Assembly (NCBI GenBank): GCA_963668655.2
Contig: CAXXPQ010000001.1
Span: 186,001 to 250,000, forward strand
DNA: 64,000 nt
Source of the DNA: G963668655 sp963668655
GTDB lineage: Bacteria; Myxococcota_A; SURF-8
Reading direction: 5' to 3'
Part shown: piece by piece, positions 50,301 through 57,106 of the stretch
Numbering within the stretch: position 1 is the stretch's first letter
How the letters are laid out: every line of letters begins with the position of its first letter
Notes under the pieces: generated by a model
What the model saw: only the letters and a program-made list of their open reading frames with translations
Told to the model about the DNA's origin: nothing
Databases searched by the model: none
Program-made: the position numbers and the translations under genes

Positions 50301-52495
50301 TAGCTGTAGGGATCGCCCTCCGTCACCACGTCCTGGCGTTCGGAGGGAAAGCCGGTCTTGTCGAAATAGGGCGCCGCGTTTTCCGCCTCGATGTACAGCA
50401 CGTAAATCCAGGAACTGTCCGGGTCCGTGGTGCTGTCGCAGAGGCCGGGGTGATCGTTGTCCTCCACGCAGACGGCCACCTGGCTGCTTCCGTCGTCCGG
50501 GGCGAAGTAGGGCAGTTCGCCCACGCCCCCGGCGCAGTCTCCGGCGACGCCGCAGCTCATCCATTCGATGCGCGAACAGCTTCCCGCCGCGCAGGTGCTG
50601 GAGAGATCCCAGTCCGAGTCCGCGTGGAACTCACCGTCTTCCATCACCTCGTCCCAGCGCAGCCGCACGATGCGGTCCGAGGGCCCCACCTGCGACTGCC
50701 CGGCGTCCAGCCGGATGGCGACGTTTTCGCTGGTGAAGAGCGTGGGCTTGCCGCCGACCATCTGCACGTCCATGGGGGATTCGCCGTTGTAGGGCGTGAT
50801 CTTGGCGATGGGCGGGCTGTCGATGATTTCCACGTCCAGCGTGGCCATGGACGGGGAGCCGTCGTCGTCCGTGATGCGCGCGGCGATGGTGAAGCTGTCG
50901 ATTTCGTCCCAGCTATATTGGAGCGTCCACATCAGGCTGCCGGTAGTGGTCAGCACGTCGGCCTGGAAGCCGTCGGCCTCCGCGTAACTCAGATCCCATT
51001 CGATCATCACCACGGGATCGGTGTTGCCGCCCACGTCGGCCACGGTGAATTCCCCCTGCTGGCCCTCTCCCAGCACGGCGTTTCCGCTGATTTCGGCCAC
51101 GGGCGGCACGTCGGCCACCGTAACCTCCACCATGCAGACGGCGTCCGAGGGATGGTCCTGTTCGGAGTCGTCGTCGATGGCGCGCACCCGCACGCGATAG
51201 GTTCCCGGCGGAACCTTGTGGGCCGAGTCCTCGTTCCAGGAGTGGTCGTACGCGCCGCCGTAATCCATGCCCCAGTTGGGGATTCCCGTGTAGTTCCAGT
51301 CCCACTGATAGCCCGTGATGTACCCCGGTTCCGCGCGGGAGGCCGTGGCGTCGAAGCGCAGGGGCACGCCCTCGTCGGTGACGTAGGGCGGAGAAAGCAA
51401 GGCCAGGGTGTTCGGATCCCGCACCGCCAGGTCGCAGGTCGGCAGGACGTTTTGCGGCTCCACGATGACGCTGGTGACGTTGGTGCGGTCGATGGCGTCC
51501 GTGACTTTCAGCCCCACGCGATACGGACGGGCGTCGTCGAAGGCGTGGACGCCGTGGCGGGTGGGATCGTTGGGAGAGACGTGGTTTTCATAGACGTAAT
51601 CGATGTCGGCGGGTTCGTCGAAGCTTTCGGGATCGCCGTCGTAGTCGAAGATCCATTCCCACTTCACCAGCGGCTGGTTGGAGGAAAGGCTCTCATCCTC
51701 CAGGGTGATCGTCTGGCCCTCGTTGAAGGGAACGGACGGAACGCCGATACGCGCCCAGGGTCCGAGAGGGATGACGTGGACGGTGAGCGCGGCATAGGCC
51801 GTGCTGGGACGGGCGGCGGTTTCCGGATAGCCGTCGTCGTCCGTAACCCGCAGGCCCACGGTGTAGTCGCCCACCGCGCTCCAGGTGGCGAAGTTGTAGG
51901 TGGCGTTGTTGTTGTCGGCCGAAAAGTGGGCGGGATCGCCGTCCCAGTCCCAGTCCCAGGCCCATTGGGTGATGCCGCTGGTCGTTCCCACCGCGCTGCT
52001 GGCGTCGTGGCTTTCCTCTCCGCCGAAGGTGTACATCTGGTTGATGAAGACCGTCACTTCCGAATACTGCTTGGCTCCCAGGATGTCGAAGCCGTAGGCC
52101 ACCGGCGTGGGCGTGACATTGTAGATCTTCACCAGGCGGAAATCCTGGTCGGTGGCGTCGTAATTGTCGGTGACGGTGAGCGTCACCGTGTAGCCGGCGT
52201 TGTTCGGATTGGCGCTGTAGGGCATGGCGCGCTTGAAGGTATGCTCCACGTTGGGGGAAATGAAATACGGCGAGCCGTCCCCCATGTCCCACAGGTAGCT
52301 CAGCGGCGCGGGCGTGCTGCTGTCGCCGTGAAAGGAGAGCGTCACGCCTTCGTCACCCTCGCAGGGGGCGTCGCATTCGATGACGGCCGTGGGGGCCGCC
52401 GCGGCCCAGGCGGCCGAGAACAGGAAAAAAAACAGGAAGATGCTTGAAACGACACCCGCCCGGGCTGGGGCGGCGGACCTCGCGAAATTTTTCAT
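47333..52495 (-). CDS. Giant secreted surface protein with many PKD/Ig-like domains and C-terminal sorting tail
   Basis: 1720 residues from the ATG at 52495, after AGGAG. The signal peptide core is SIFLFFFLFSAAWAAAA. The body is a chain of PKD-like and Ig-like domains: repeated LSYLWDMGDGSPYF-, WAWDWDWDGDPAHF- and LSYRWRQVEGVPV-type strands, and He_PIG-like SISWTPTEA near the middle. Cysteine pairs occur in some domains. Near the C-terminus are DSDNDGYYTGGADC and DTNPNL, a pattern common in deltaproteobacterial surface proteins. The last part is a DGD spacer, then GGGGGGGCRTG, a hydrophobic helix and LRRRER, a MYXO-CTERM-like anchor. The role is probably adhesive or structural at the cell surface. 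It has its own strong promoter and no partner genes nearby. Confidence 0.88.
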   Translation of the reverse strand: MKNFARSAAPARAGVVSSIFLFFFLFSAAWAAAAPTAVIECDAPCEGDEGVTLSFHGDSSTPAPLSYLWDMGDGSPYFISPNVEHTFKRAMPYSANPNNAGYTVTLTVTDNYDATDQDFRLVKIYNVTPTPVAYGFDILGAKQYSEVTVFINQMYTFGGEESHDASSAVGTTSGITQWAWDWDWDGDPAHFSADNNNATYNFATWSAVGDYTVGLRVTDDDGYPETAARPSTAYAALTVHVIPLGPWARIGVPSVPFNEGQTITLEDESLSSNQPLVKWEWIFDYDGDPESFDEPADIDYVYENHVSPNDPTRHGVHAFDDARPYRVGLKVTDAIDRTNVTSVIVEPQNVLPTCDLAVRDPNTLALLSPPYVTDEGVPLRFDATASRAEPGYITGYQWDWNYTGIPNWGMDYGGAYDHSWNEDSAHKVPPGTYRVRVRAIDDDSEQDHPSDAVCMVEVTVADVPPVAEISGNAVLGEGQQGEFTVADVGGNTDPVVMIEWDLSYAEADGFQADVLTTTGSLMWTLQYSWDEIDSFTIAARITDDDGSPSMATLDVEIIDSPPIAKITPYNGESPMDVQMVGGKPTLFTSENVAIRLDAGQSQVGPSDRIVRLRWDEVMEDGEFHADSDWDLSSTCAAGSCSRIEWMSCGVAGDCAGGVGELPYFAPDDGSSQVAVCVEDNDHPGLCDSTTDPDSSWIYVLYIEAENAAPYFDKTGFPSERQDVVTEGDPYSYQAPVIDARDDVIACHCDDAVIPPGMSCVTNTAEKTCILYWEPGQDDVNCGDWPPPHSVSVWVEDDDGGVSAPWDWTILVTNENDCPQITGISGPTTVRAGEAWSNSVTKDDPDERCGDSWDYSLENKPAGMSINTFGEISWTPTEAQISPDPYNFKVCVTDSAGCKVCRDHSVQVQNPDQSPVCEQDDVDALPGLVCQTAAVTENPGNTGNDGLTYHWTFESGPEAVCLDPDTATESPDDPAICFAATAVGDYELSLQLENEYYRGESCYGELHVVNLAPGAVVGPSRNYLTGTTGVRLDGSRSGDYNAGDFLTFSWAGPDGAIAAADLTVAKPEINPLFEAGFHDFQLMVSDGELQSDPASVTIGFLDTTNPAQPDTLPWAHIAEVPSATEYSEVILDGSKSSARKPNLDLSYTWRQIMDEDRPADVVLTTTGESPFRARFTPDRPGIYRFGLVVSADDGEAVRQSREFIRAVYVDAQDNVKPVADAGDDILESIFTQCDSPVTDYVRVELNGTNSEDPPPGGGMDLSYRWRQVEGVPVALHDDDTARPYFYAFEPGLSVFELTVSDGVLESLPDRVAVSISIKGNDSPSAVIGGMSAQGVLSAQPGESVTLDATGSNNFGEDDELFFEWYQRFGPPVVLSDWADDLVEFRPDVTGVAYGFRLTVWDEYGNPSLPVDLTVNVLAEFNQAPECKAAKDYITVTVGDTVVLDGTPTTDEDEGDDTPENPLQIQWRLIPEDSVVDSVELTPDENEPKIARFVPDTAGDYAFLLSAFDGKEYCQPEARVNVTVSGNSQPQAKARVEGEACVGSTVQLDGSLSSDPDGHELSYRWTVVKELSSLSILPQDLSPSDTDRRPTFYAYDAGEVVFELVVSDGLPGGESEPARAPVLVKNCNADGDENTDGDTGNTCRDSDNDGYYTGGADCQPADCDDTNPNLTTNCENTDGDGGGGGGGCRTGTGSAFSAWFAWLGLLFLAGLRRRERESTRAK

Positions 52496-52600
52496 GAATT
52501 CGACTCCTGTATGGTTCCGGCCGGCGGCGGCACGGCATGGATCGCCGGCGATTCCGGGGTTTCCCGTGGGCGCACCGAGTCCTTCTCTCTTGGACTTCAT

Positions 52601-52629
52601 ATAATAGCTTTTTGTTCACGGGAAGTCAA
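52601..52629 (-). promoter_or_regulatory. Predicted promoter of the giant surface protein gene
   Basis: On the minus strand, TTGACT and TATTAT are separated by 17 bases. The start codon is about 105 bases downstream. A divergent promoter for the TrmH-type gene begins 57 bases away. Confidence 0.68.
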
Positions 52630-52685
52630 AACGGAAGCGAATTCGAAGCTCCTTTACCGGCGGAAGCGGACAGGACGGGAAAGGC

Positions 52686-52714
52686 TTGCGCAAACGGCCC
52701 GCATTCGCTAGGTT
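52686..52714 (+). promoter_or_regulatory. Predicted promoter of the TrmH-type gene
   Basis: TTGCGC and TAGGTT are separated by 17 bases, 49 bases before the start codon. Confidence 0.52.
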
Positions 52715-52763
52715 GGTCCATCGAAACGGGATAATCGGCACGTCCCCATGGAGAACCTCCGGC

Positions 52764-53432
52764 ATGAACGAACGCGAAATCCTGGAATCCCTTTTGTCCG
52801 AATCCCGCCTGGCCCGCCTGGAGCGGGTTCTGGCCCGGCGCACCCGGGAACTCACCGTGGTGCTGGACAGCTTCAACAAACCGCACAATTACATGGCGGT
52901 GCTGCGCACGGTGGAATCCTTCGGCCTCCAGGACGTTCACATCGTTCCTCTGCCGGGCGACGACACCGAAAGTATCTCGAAATCCGTCACCCAGGGAGCC
53001 CACAAGTGGCTGGACCTGCACGTTCATACGGACTGGCGGGCGGGGTATCGGCGGCTGAAGGAGCGGGGCTACCGGCTTCTGGGCGCGTATCTTTCGAAAG
53101 ACGCCAAGCCAATGGAATCACACGACCTTTCCGGGAAGACGGCCCTGGTGATGGGCAACGAACTGGAGGGTCTGTCCGAAGAGAAAGCCGCCTTCTGCGA
53201 CGGACTTTACACGCTTCCCATGGCCGGATTCAGCCAGAGCTTCAACGTCTCCGTGGCGGCGGCCCTGTCGATCCAGCGCTTTTTTCTGGAGCGCGAACGG
53301 CGAAAGAAGCCCTGCACGGGGCTTTCGACGGAAGAACGCGAGCTTTTACGGGCCGACTGGCTGCGGAAATCGACGCCCCACGCCCGGCGGATTCTGGAGG
53401 AGATGCGGCGGCGGGAAGAGGCGGAGGACTAG
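52764..53432 (+). CDS. TrmH/SpoU family RNA 2'-O-methyltransferase
   Basis: 222 residues from the ATG at 52764. The SPOUT knot motifs are clear: NKPHNYMAVLRTVESFG (motif 1 with Asn and Arg), LVMGNELEGLS (motif 2) and LPMAGFSQSFNVSVAAAL (motif 3, with Ser-x-Asn). The N-terminal REILESLLSESRLARLERVLARR and C-terminal helix RDPTPHARR-like (KSTPHARRILEEM) match TrmH, which methylates guanosine 18 of tRNAs. A role on rRNA is the main alternative. No membrane segments; single gene. Its 3' end faces the metallophosphoesterase gene across a hairpin. Confidence 0.9.
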   Translation: MNEREILESLLSESRLARLERVLARRTRELTVVLDSFNKPHNYMAVLRTVESFGLQDVHIVPLPGDDTESISKSVTQGAHKWLDLHVHTDWRAGYRRLKERGYRLLGAYLSKDAKPMESHDLSGKTALVMGNELEGLSEEKAAFCDGLYTLPMAGFSQSFNVSVAAALSIQRFFLERERRKKPCTGLSTEERELLRADWLRKSTPHARRILEEMRRREEAED

Positions 53433-53439
53433 AATTCTT

Positions 53440-53460
53440 GCCGGATACATTGTATCCGGC
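53440..53460. terminator. Hairpin between convergent genes, possible bidirectional terminator
   Basis: GCCGGATAC-ATT-GTATCCGGC, a 9-bp perfect stem, eight bases after the TrmH-type stop and 13 bases past the metallophosphoesterase stop on the other strand. It lacks a T tract. Confidence 0.5.
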
Positions 53461-53473
53461 CCCTCCTGAAAGC

Positions 53474-55324
53474 CTACCTTCTCCGGCCGTCGGCGGCCTT
53501 GCGTCTTCGCCGGAAAACGAGCAGAGCGAGCAGCGCCGAGAGCAAAAGCGGGGCAGATTCTCCGCCGTGGCGACAGCCGCCGCCGCCGGAACCGCCGGTT
53601 TCGGGGCTTTTGCCATCGTCTCCGTCCGGGACGGTTCCGTCGCCGTCGGGCTCCGGAAGCAGGTCGCCGTCCGCCGCCTCGTCGCCGTCGGGCGGATCCT
53701 CTTCGCCTTCGGCGTCCGCGTCTCCGTCGGGCGCTTCCGTGCAGTCCGCGGGGCAGTTGCAGATGTTCTCTCCCGGGCCGCAGAGACCGTTTCCGCATCT
53801 GGCGCAGACGAAGGAGCCCTCGCAGCCTTGCGGGCAGACGCCGTCCTCGTCCGGCCGGTCGCAGCCGACGGGCGAAAGCCCCGCGCAGCAGGCGGGGGCG
53901 TCCGGAAACACGCCCGCCGATCCGCCTTCCTCCACGCAATCCGGCTCCTCCGCGTCCCCGTCCGGCGCGTCGTCGCCGTCGGAGGGTTCCTCTTCGCTTT
54001 CGGCGTCCTCGTCTCCGTCCGTTTCTCCGTCGCCGTCGGGTCCGAAGTCCGTAACGATCTCGCCTTCATCCAAAGGTTCCCCCGGGTCTTCCGCGCCGAT
54101 CTCGCAGGCGATATCCGCCGCCCGGAAGAACTGGCTCCGATGGCGAACCTCCGAGCCCGTGACCTCCACCTCCAGGACGTGGTGTCCCTCGGAAAGCGTG
54201 CGGGCGTCGAAAACACCGCGCCATTGCTCCGGGATTTGGGCCATTCGGGACAGGGCGATCCATCCGCCGCCGTTGACGCGCATGCGCACGGCGTCGATTC
54301 CCGAAGGATCGAAGGCCAGCACGCGCACCGGAGCGGCGTCGCAGTTCGTGGAGACGGGCGGCGCGTACGGATGCTCCGCGATCTCCCGGGTGCCGCGCAT
54401 GGGGTCGTCGGATTCGTAGCGCGAGGCTCCCGGAGCGGTGATGACGAAGGCCGGCCAGGGATCCTCGTAGCTCGTGACGCCCAGGCTCAAGGTGTCGTTG
54501 TCCACCGCGTAAATACCGATGTTGTCCGTGGTTTTCTGTCCCAGGCTGCTGATGCGGAACTGGAACGTGCCGGTGGCCTCGAAGACTTTGGCCACCAGGT
54601 CGTGCTTGTGGCCGCAGGCATAATGGAGGCATCCGGCCCGATCCATCAGGTCCGAAAACAGATCGTCCGCGTTTTCCACCTCCTCCAGCGGATGGTGGCC
54701 AAAGGCCATGGCGAAGCGCGTCTCGCCCAGGTCGTCGAGGTGCTGCATGACCTCTTCGGCTTCCCAGTCCGTGATCTTCGAGCCGTCTCCCGGCCAGGGC
54801 GGGCCGTTGTTGTCGGGCGTGGCCACGCCGATGAAGCCGAACGATCCGTAGGGCATGTCCAGCCGCCAGAAGGGCTGGGTGGTCCGGTAGGCATGCCCCG
54901 AGATGCTGTTGGCCAGGTAATAGGCGAGCGCGCCGTCCTGGTAGGCGTCGTGGTTGCCGGGCAGATCGAAGTAGAACTCCGGCGTCATGCCGTTCGATTC
55001 GAGATAGCCGCGATACTCCAGCCACTCGGAAAGCTGGGGGCCCTGGGTGTAATCGAAACCGGCGGTGCTGTCGGTCAGATCGCCGGTGACCACCACGAAA
55101 CGCGGGTCGATGGTTTCCACCGCGTCGGTCACGGCCCAGACCAGGCGCGCACCGTATTGAGTGTTGAACCAGGTGGAGACGTGGGTGTCGGTCAGTTGCA
55201 GAAACCAGAACGTGCGGGAGCCGTCGGCGAGGTATTCGCCGCCCTCGGCCCCGGCGACGGTCATCTGAGCGAGCAGAAGCACGCCGGCCGCAAAAGCGGC
55301 GATCCATCGGATTTTATTTTTCAT
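53474..55324 (-). CDS. Secreted metallophosphoesterase with DGD spacers and C-terminal sorting tail
   Basis: 616 residues. A signal peptide (to about residue 26, VAGAEG) precedes a calcineurin-type metallophosphoesterase: LQLTDTHVS, VTGDLTDS, LPGNHDAY, FGHHP and CGHKHD supply the two-metal ligands. A beta domain follows (PVRVLAFDPSGIDAVRMRV). Then come DGD spacers enclosing a Cys-rich module (CGNGLCGPGENICNCPADC) of a type common in myxobacterial surface proteins. The end is GGSGGGGCRHG, a hydrophobic helix and FRRRRK, a sorting tail. It is likely surface-anchored and hydrolyses a phosphoester; substrate unknown. Its minus-strand promoter is at 55363-55391. Confidence 0.92.
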   Translation of the reverse strand: MKNKIRWIAAFAAGVLLLAQMTVAGAEGGEYLADGSRTFWFLQLTDTHVSTWFNTQYGARLVWAVTDAVETIDPRFVVVTGDLTDSTAGFDYTQGPQLSEWLEYRGYLESNGMTPEFYFDLPGNHDAYQDGALAYYLANSISGHAYRTTQPFWRLDMPYGSFGFIGVATPDNNGPPWPGDGSKITDWEAEEVMQHLDDLGETRFAMAFGHHPLEEVENADDLFSDLMDRAGCLHYACGHKHDLVAKVFEATGTFQFRISSLGQKTTDNIGIYAVDNDTLSLGVTSYEDPWPAFVITAPGASRYESDDPMRGTREIAEHPYAPPVSTNCDAAPVRVLAFDPSGIDAVRMRVNGGGWIALSRMAQIPEQWRGVFDARTLSEGHHVLEVEVTGSEVRHRSQFFRAADIACEIGAEDPGEPLDEGEIVTDFGPDGDGETDGDEDAESEEEPSDGDDAPDGDAEEPDCVEEGGSAGVFPDAPACCAGLSPVGCDRPDEDGVCPQGCEGSFVCARCGNGLCGPGENICNCPADCTEAPDGDADAEGEEDPPDGDEAADGDLLPEPDGDGTVPDGDDGKSPETGGSGGGGCRHGGESAPLLLSALLALLVFRRRRKAADGRRR

Positions 55325-55362
55325 TTCAGCGCCTTATCGAAGTGGAACGGGGGAATGCCTTC

Positions 55363-55391
55363 ATTTTTCCAGGTTCGGCGGCGCTTGTCAA
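55363..55391 (-). promoter_or_regulatory. Predicted promoter of the metallophosphoesterase gene
   Basis: On the minus strand, consensus TTGACA and AAAAAT are separated by 17 bases, 38 bases before the start codon. Confidence 0.5.
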
Positions 55392-55473
55392 GCCCTGCCG
55401 GGAAGCATCATGGCGATGGCAATCCTGGCAATCGTCGAAGGCGGTCCGCTCATGGCGAGTGATTTGCAAAGCG

Positions 55474-55525
55474 AAATCGGTTCGAGCCACGCCGTTTCCT
55501 TCGGTTTCGCCCCTCGAACCGATTT
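55474..55525. repeat. 13-bp perfect inverted repeat in a 338-base intergenic region
   Basis: AAATCGGTTCGAG and CTCGAACCGATTT flank a 26-base loop; TTCCTTT follows on the plus strand. The region 55325-55662 lies between divergent genes and otherwise holds the minus-strand promoter and an AT-rich tract with TATAGT/TATGAT (55608-55618) that may be a weak promoter for the peptidase. Confidence 0.7.
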
Positions 55526-55662
55526 TTCCTTTGGATAGATCACTCGGGGTGAGCGGGGGTGAGCGGGGAAAGAGAAGTTCTGACGGAAGAATGTGGAGAA
55601 AACATGGTATAGTATGATAAGTTGGTTTTCCGTTTTCCTTCGTGAGACAAAGAGGTTCAAGA

Positions 55663-56514
55663 ATGTCCGGGAAATTTCGGTACGCGGTTGGCGTCGTGAT
55701 CGTTGTCGTTCTGATAACGGGGACTCAATCGCTTTTATGGGGAAAGCTGTTCCCTTATTCTCCGATCATTCTTGGATTTTCCATGAAGACCTATCCGAAT
55801 ATCGTCATTTATCGGGAGGATGGATTGGAGGATCGGGATTTCGCCTGGCTGGATCGGTCGATTCCCTCCATCGAGATGTTCCATGATTTGAAATTCACGG
55901 ACAAGCCGAGAATCTTTCTGTTTAAATCACGCGAAACCTACGCCGCCCGTTCGGTATCCAAAGCGCGGTTCTGCGCTTTTTTCAACGGAGATATCGTGGT
56001 TTCACCGTGGGCGATCGAGGAAGATCGGGATGGAAAGATCTCGCTTCGCGTTTATCTGACCCACGAACTCTCCCACTCTCTTCTTTATCAAAACATGGAC
56101 TGGTTGTCCGTTCCGAGCTATCCGGGCTGGCTTCTGGAAGGCATTGCGACCTATAGCGCGAATCAGAGGGGGACATCGTTCTATCCAAGCAAAGCCGAGA
56201 CCCTGAAGCTCATCCGAAGCGGAAATTGGATGCCTCCATTCGCTTTCGACACGGATGAGGAAGACCAGGTCGAACTGAACATGCCGTATCCTCAAGCCTT
56301 TACGTACTCCCAGTTCGCCTGCGTTGTCGAGGATCTGATCGTCCGATTCGGGAAAGACCGATTTATCGGTTACATGAAAGCGCTGCTTTCCAGCACCGAT
56401 CACGATGCCGTATTCATGGACGCTTTCGGCGTGACGTTCGCGGACTACATCGCCGCCTTCAGGAAGGAAGCGGAGCGGAGCAAGGAAGAACCGGATCGGG
56501 CGGGCGAAAATTGA
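55663..56514 (+). CDS. Membrane-anchored gluzincin-like metallopeptidase
   Basis: 283 residues from the ATG at 55663, eight bases after GAGG; a GTG at 55642 is an alternative. One N-terminal membrane segment (VGVVIVVVLITG) suggests it is tethered and faces the periplasm. The zinc motif is THELSHSLL (HEXXH), and a downstream PGWLLEGIATY supplies the third ligand glutamate, the arrangement of gluzincins such as the peptidase MA family. Asp/Glu-rich acidic segments lie at DEEDQVELN. Its GC content is lower than most neighbours, so it may be acquired. No partner genes; it is followed by a 592-base non-coding gap. Activity is plausible but not proven. Confidence 0.75.
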   Translation: MSGKFRYAVGVVIVVVLITGTQSLLWGKLFPYSPIILGFSMKTYPNIVIYREDGLEDRDFAWLDRSIPSIEMFHDLKFTDKPRIFLFKSRETYAARSVSKARFCAFFNGDIVVSPWAIEEDRDGKISLRVYLTHELSHSLLYQNMDWLSVPSYPGWLLEGIATYSANQRGTSFYPSKAETLKLIRSGNWMPPFAFDTDEEDQVELNMPYPQAFTYSQFACVVEDLIVRFGKDRFIGYMKALLSSTDHDAVFMDAFGVTFADYIAAFRKEAERSKEEPDRAGEN

Positions 56515-57106
56515 GATTGTGTGAAACGAATTACTTATATCCTTATTGACATGGCGCAAATACATGAGTCCGATCGCCGTCGATCGATTCGACGGCCGAT
56601 CCCATCCGGCCGTGCGTGAGGAAATCGCGGAAGTTTCGTCCGATTCTTCCCGGTGGGCGCGTGTTTCGATGTCCATCGTTCGGAGCAAGATTCCGTTTCG
56701 TTTTCCCCCGTTTTCGGCCTTTCGTCCGGGCGCTCCGCTAATCGCATCTATCTTGTTGATATAGCTCAACATTTCCGGTTTTTTGCGTTCACCCGGACGG
56801 AGGGGGCTTTTCGGCGCATTGACGTTTTTTTTATTCATTCCGACCGAGAGGTCGGGCGTCGTGAATTGTCCATAGATATCAACTGGTTATGGGTGTTTTT
56901 CCGAGCGCCTGCCCGGAGGGCTATGTCCCAAGCAATAGTCCCTGTGTTCCGGCCGGGGTTTTGCGCCGATGATGGCTCGCTTTCGACCCGAAACGAGGAA
57001 ACCGTTTCGCGGATGAAACGCTCGGCCGCGCCCCCCGTTGTCGGCGGCCGAATCGGTCGGATGAAATTTTATCCGGCAAGAATCCTCCCTCCGAAAAAGA
57101 AAACCC
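56515..57106. other. Non-coding stretch between convergent genes
   Basis: 592 bases between the peptidase and the helicase 3' end, locally AT-richer than its surroundings. A perfect hairpin GCCGTCGA-TCGAT-TCGACGGC lies at 56576-56596, about 60 bases after the peptidase stop. TTGACA at 56546-56551 has no matching -10 box. Open frames here (for example 56653-57117 on the plus strand) lack ribosome binding sites and coding character. Confidence 0.6.

Noticed and set aside
47195..52447. A 1750-residue open frame on the plus strand opposite the giant surface protein
   Set aside because: It mirrors the real gene's codon pattern on the opposite strand. GC-rich third positions keep the antisense frame free of stops. 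The minus-strand gene has a signal peptide, domains, ribosome binding site and promoter.
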